A stretch of 16,052 nucleotides of DNA. It comes from JBBQTQ01 sp038213135 (GTDB lineage Bacteria; Actinomycetota; Thermoleophilia; Gaiellales; Gaiellaceae). How positions within the stretch are numbered: the first letter of the stretch is position 1; each line of letters starts with the position of its first letter. Position numbers and translations under genes: made by a program. The stretch spans positions 1 to 16,052 of the forward strand of contig JBBQTQ010000062.1 in the NCBI GenBank assembly GCA_038213135.1. The letters run 5' to 3'. Under the pieces are notes generated by a model, which saw only the letters and a list, made by a program, of their open reading frames with translations, was not told where the DNA came from and did no database searches. Shown here in pieces: positions 14,129 through 16,052 of this stretch.

Positions 14129-14134
14129 TTTCGC

Positions 14135-15802
14135 ATGCGAGTTCGCCTCGCGGCCGTCCTGCTGATGCTCGCCGCCGCCGGGGGCGCAGCGTTCGCGGCC
14201 GCTCCGAAGTCCACCGAGCGGCTCGCCGCGCGCTCTCGCTGCTCCGTCCGGCCGACCCGCCTTTCGTACCACTGGCCCGTGAAGCCGTTCGACGAGCCGC
14301 ATCCGATCCGAGGCAACTTCGGCGACCCGCGCACGATCTTCCACGTCCACGGTGGCGGCTCGTTCACGTTCCACAACGGCGTCGACATCGTCGCCCCGGA
14401 CTGGACTCCCGTCTATCCGGTCGTGTCCGGAGTGGTCAGGTACGCGCACGGCGACGGCGTGATCGTCGAGTCCCCTGGGGAGAGAGCGTTCCAGTACTGG
14501 CACGTTCTGGCGCTCGTCGCGACAGGAGAGCACGTGGTCGCCGACAAGACCGTGCTCGGCCTGATCCGCCCGCAATGGCACCACGTCCACCTCTCCGAGA
14601 TCCGGTACGGCGTCGTCGCGAATCCGCTCGCGCCCGGGCACCTGATGCCCTACAACGACCGGACGGCGCCTGTCGTCGGCGGGGTCGTCTTCCAGTCGCC
14701 GGACGGCGCCCCTCTCGACCCCACGGCCCTGAAAGGCTCGGTGCAGATCGTGGCCTCGGCCACGGACACGCCCGCGCTCCCCAACCCAGGCCCCTGGAAC
14801 GGACTGCCGGTCACGCCCGCGCAGATCAGCTGGCGGCTGACGACGGAGGACGGCACCGTCGTCCTGCCGGACCGGCTCGCAGTCGACTTCCTCGGTAGCG
14901 AGCCGCCGAACGAGGAGTTCTGGCAGGTCTACGCGCACGGCAGCTACCAGAACTTCGCGACCATGGGCAAGCACTACATGTTCGGGCTGCACGGGAAGTA
15001 CCTGTTCCACCTGACCTCCCGCCCGCTCGACACGGACGCCCTGCCGCCGGGCGACTACGTGCTCACCGTCAGCGCGAGCGACATCTGCGGGAACACCGGC
15101 ACGCTCTCAGAGCCGGTTGTGATCGCGCCGCATCCCGCGCCGCCCGAGCCGGTGCTGCCGCCGGCGCCGACTCCCACGCCTCCGCCCGCCACCGTGAAGC
15201 CGGTGCCGATCCCGCCGGCGCCGGCGCAGCGCGCGCTCTTCGGCTGGCCGCACGGCAAGACGGCCTACACGGTCGTCCTCGCGTCTGTTCCCGAGCGCGA
15301 GGGCACGCGGATGGCGATGCACGCGGCCCACGGCGCGCTCGGCAAGGGCCTGCCGTCGATCGGGCTGCTCCGCTCGGCTCGCTACCAGGGCCTGCGAGCC
15401 GGCTACTGGGTCGTCTTCAGCGGTGCCTACCCGACCCTGGCCTACGCGCAGGCCGCGGCACAGCGGGCGGCCCGGCTCTATCCGGATGCGTTCCCGCGGC
15501 TGATCGACTCGGGCGAGGCCCTTCAGCATTGGCCGAAGGCTCGTGCGGCATACACCATCGTTCTGCGCTCCCTGCCGATGGCGGCGGGACTGGCGGCGGC
15601 GCGCGAGGAGGCTTCGCACGAGCAGAGCCTCGGGCTCAAGCACGTCGGCGTGCTCGCCTCCTCGCGGTTCGGCACTCTCCAGGCCGGCTACTTCGTGATC
15701 TTCAGCGGCTCGTACCGCTCGCTGAAGGAGGCCTCGCGGGTGCTCGGGAACATCGTCGCGCCGCGTGCGCCCGGCGCGTACGTCCGCGAGATCCGCCGCT
15801 AG
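14135..15802 (+). CDS. Secreted M23-family (LytM-like) peptidase with two C-terminal SPOR domains
   Basis: A 555-residue exported protein. Residues 1-23 form a signal peptide (MRVRLAAVLLMLAAAGGAAF then AAA). Residues about 45-165 are an M23/LytM-type metallopeptidase domain with FHNGVDIVAP (His80, Asp84 zinc ligands), YWHVLALV (His123) and WHHVHLSEI (HxH, His150/His152). The zinc-site residues look complete, so peptidoglycan endopeptidase activity is plausible. A middle Ig-like region (about 175-330) ends in YVLTVSASDICGNTG, and a Pro-rich linker spans 332-364. Two SPOR repeats follow (about 375-450, AYTVVLASVPEREG to GYWVVFSGAY; about 470-550, AYTIVLRSLPMA to GYFVIFSGSY). SPOR domains bind denuded glycan at division sites, suggesting septal or cell-wall remodelling. 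ATG 14135 lies 6 nt after TACAGT. IS DNA begins right after the stop. Confidence 0.85.
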   Translation: MRVRLAAVLLMLAAAGGAAFAAAPKSTERLAARSRCSVRPTRLSYHWPVKPFDEPHPIRGNFGDPRTIFHVHGGGSFTFHNGVDIVAPDWTPVYPVVSGVVRYAHGDGVIVESPGERAFQYWHVLALVATGEHVVADKTVLGLIRPQWHHVHLSEIRYGVVANPLAPGHLMPYNDRTAPVVGGVVFQSPDGAPLDPTALKGSVQIVASATDTPALPNPGPWNGLPVTPAQISWRLTTEDGTVVLPDRLAVDFLGSEPPNEEFWQVYAHGSYQNFATMGKHYMFGLHGKYLFHLTSRPLDTDALPPGDYVLTVSASDICGNTGTLSEPVVIAPHPAPPEPVLPPAPTPTPPPATVKPVPIPPAPAQRALFGWPHGKTAYTVVLASVPEREGTRMAMHAAHGALGKGLPSIGLLRSARYQGLRAGYWVVFSGAYPTLAYAQAAAQRAARLYPDAFPRLIDSGEALQHWPKARAAYTIVLRSLPMAAGLAAAREEASHEQSLGLKHVGVLASSRFGTLQAGYFVIFSGSYRSLKEASRVLGNIVAPRAPGAYVREIRR

Positions 15803-15825
15803 CTGTAAGTCCCAGGAGCGTTGTT

Positions 15826-15889
15826 CGTCCGACCTGCCTTGGAGGCTGGTGGTTGTCAGAGCCATCAGCGACTCCAAGGAGGTCGGACG
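15826..15889 (+). repeat. Long inverted repeat sequestering the transposase Shine-Dalgarno
   Basis: The left arm CGTCCGACCTGCCTTGGAG (15826-15844) pairs with the right arm ending at 15889 (CTCCAAGGAGGTCGGACG) with one bulged G. The pairing continues, less perfectly, with GCTGGTGG against GCCATCAGC. AAGGAGG, the Shine-Dalgarno of the GTG at 15890, is buried in the right arm. In other IS elements (IS10, IS50) such hairpins block translation from read-through mRNA; the same role is inferred here. Confidence 0.6.
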
Positions 15890-15914
15890 GTGACCACATT
15901 GCATCGAAACGCTA
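15890..15914 (+). pseudogene. First 8 codons of an IS481-like transposase, cut by IS630 insertion
   Basis: GTG with AAGGAGG 7 nt upstream, coding MTTLHRNA before the sequence changes at TA 15913-15914. The continuing frame soon stops (in GTTGTTTGA). The rest of the transposase should lie beyond the other end of the IS630 element, outside the window. Evidence is the start architecture plus a short N-terminal resemblance. Confidence 0.4.
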
Positions 15915-16052
15915 GTGCAGCGTTCCTGAAGTGGGTTGTTGTTTGACGGCTTTGGTGAGGATCTGTTCGGCGGTCTTGGTCCAGACGAACGGCTGGGCGC
16001 GTTCGTTGTAGCCGTCGATGAAGTATTCGATCGCGGCGATCAACTCGGGGAC
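15912..16052 (-). CDS. IS630-family transposase, C-terminal 46 residues (partial)
   Basis: The minus-strand frame is open from the window edge to TAG (15914-15912). It ends with the hallmark IS630 tail: IEYFIDGYNERAQPFVWTKT, then AEQILTKAV and SGTLH at the very C-terminus. This is the end of the DDE transposase that excises and inserts the element at TA dinucleotides. The DDE residues lie outside the window. The stop codon TAG includes the TA that is probably the duplicated target, and the element end (GTGCAGCGTTCCTGAAG on the plus strand from 15915) overlaps the last codons. The segment is less GC-biased than the host genes, as expected for acquired DNA. Confidence 0.75.
   Translation of the reverse strand, partial: VPELIAAIEYFIDGYNERAQPFVWTKTAEQILTKAVKQQPTSGTLH

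Larger units (their letters stand above)
15804..15914 (+). mobile_element. Left end of an IS481-like insertion sequence, interrupted
   Basis: Begins TGTAAGTCCC one base after the M23 stop; IS481-family ends usually start TGT. It holds a long hairpin (15826-15889), a Shine-Dalgarno AAGGAGG (15876-15882) and a GTG at 15890 reading MTTLHRNA. That peptide resembles the N-terminus of actinobacterial IS481-type transposases. The frame is broken at TA 15913-15914, where IS630-type sequence starts. Family assignment comes from a short match and is tentative. Confidence 0.45.

Noticed and set aside
12583..14165. Long alternative frames over recJ on both strands
   Set aside because: Arg/Asp/Pro-rich products without motifs, shadowing a RecJ frame with complete DHH motifs.
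1..16052. CRISPR arrays, tRNA or rRNA genes, defence islands
   Set aside because: No spaced direct repeats, no tRNA-like TTCGANTC/CCA structures and no recognisable defence proteins were found on either strand.

Overview
The window is GC-rich actinobacterial chromosome with strong G/C bias at third codon positions. The gene set is a Zn-ribbon/class III cyclase/AAA/TPR regulator, a bifunctional Rel, RecJ, an actinobacterial-style phosphohexomutase and a CxxxY-type CcmE. This fits class Thermoleophilia (Gaiellales/Solirubrobacterales-like) best. That placement is inference from family resemblance, not a database result.

Layout. (1) 1-928, minus: a small conserved-looking protein, then ccmE and the start of ccmF, i.e. 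the cytochrome c maturation heme-handling pair. (2) 1108-2991: a plus-strand endonuclease-IV-like TIM-barrel gene converging on a wrecked minus-strand cyclase/TPR gene. In the wreck an internal cyclase segment is inverted and the AAA ATPase region is missing. (3) 3032-7654, plus: phosphomannomutase/phosphoglucomutase, then an intact 1082-aa Zn-ribbon/cyclase/AAA/TPR protein, the intact relative of the wreck. (4) 7651-8958, minus: a secreted, Cys-rich protein with curlin-like QxGxxN repeats, a possible functional amyloid. (5) 9044-9761, plus: a hotdog thioesterase and a short GAF-like reading frame with no normal start codon at its true 5' end. (6) 9805-14069, minus: bifunctional (p)ppGpp synthetase/hydrolase and RecJ, with a possible 42-aa ORF between them on the plus strand. 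(7) 14135-15802, plus: secreted M23-type protein with two C-terminal SPOR domains. (8) 15804-16052: mobile DNA, read as the 5' end of an IS481-like element (leader hairpin, SD, GTG start) interrupted by the 3' end of an IS630-family transposase.

The most general signal is in the promoters. Nine gene starts (ccmE, the 80-aa gene, the TIM barrel, the cyclase wreck, manB, the cyclase, the thioesterase, rel and the M23 gene) have a TANNNT -10 box ending exactly 6 or 7 nt before the start codon, mostly without a Shine-Dalgarno. This implies leaderless transcription as the default here. Clear Shine-Dalgarno sequences occur where a start cannot be leaderless or has a leader: ccmF inside its operon, the curlin-like gene, and the IS481-like transposase. 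In two of these (ccmF and the transposase) the Shine-Dalgarno lies inside an inverted repeat able to hide it, which suggests translational control.

No tRNA, rRNA or CRISPR was seen. The only stretch over about 150 bases without a host gene between genes is 929-1107, a divergent promoter region with a strong dyad.
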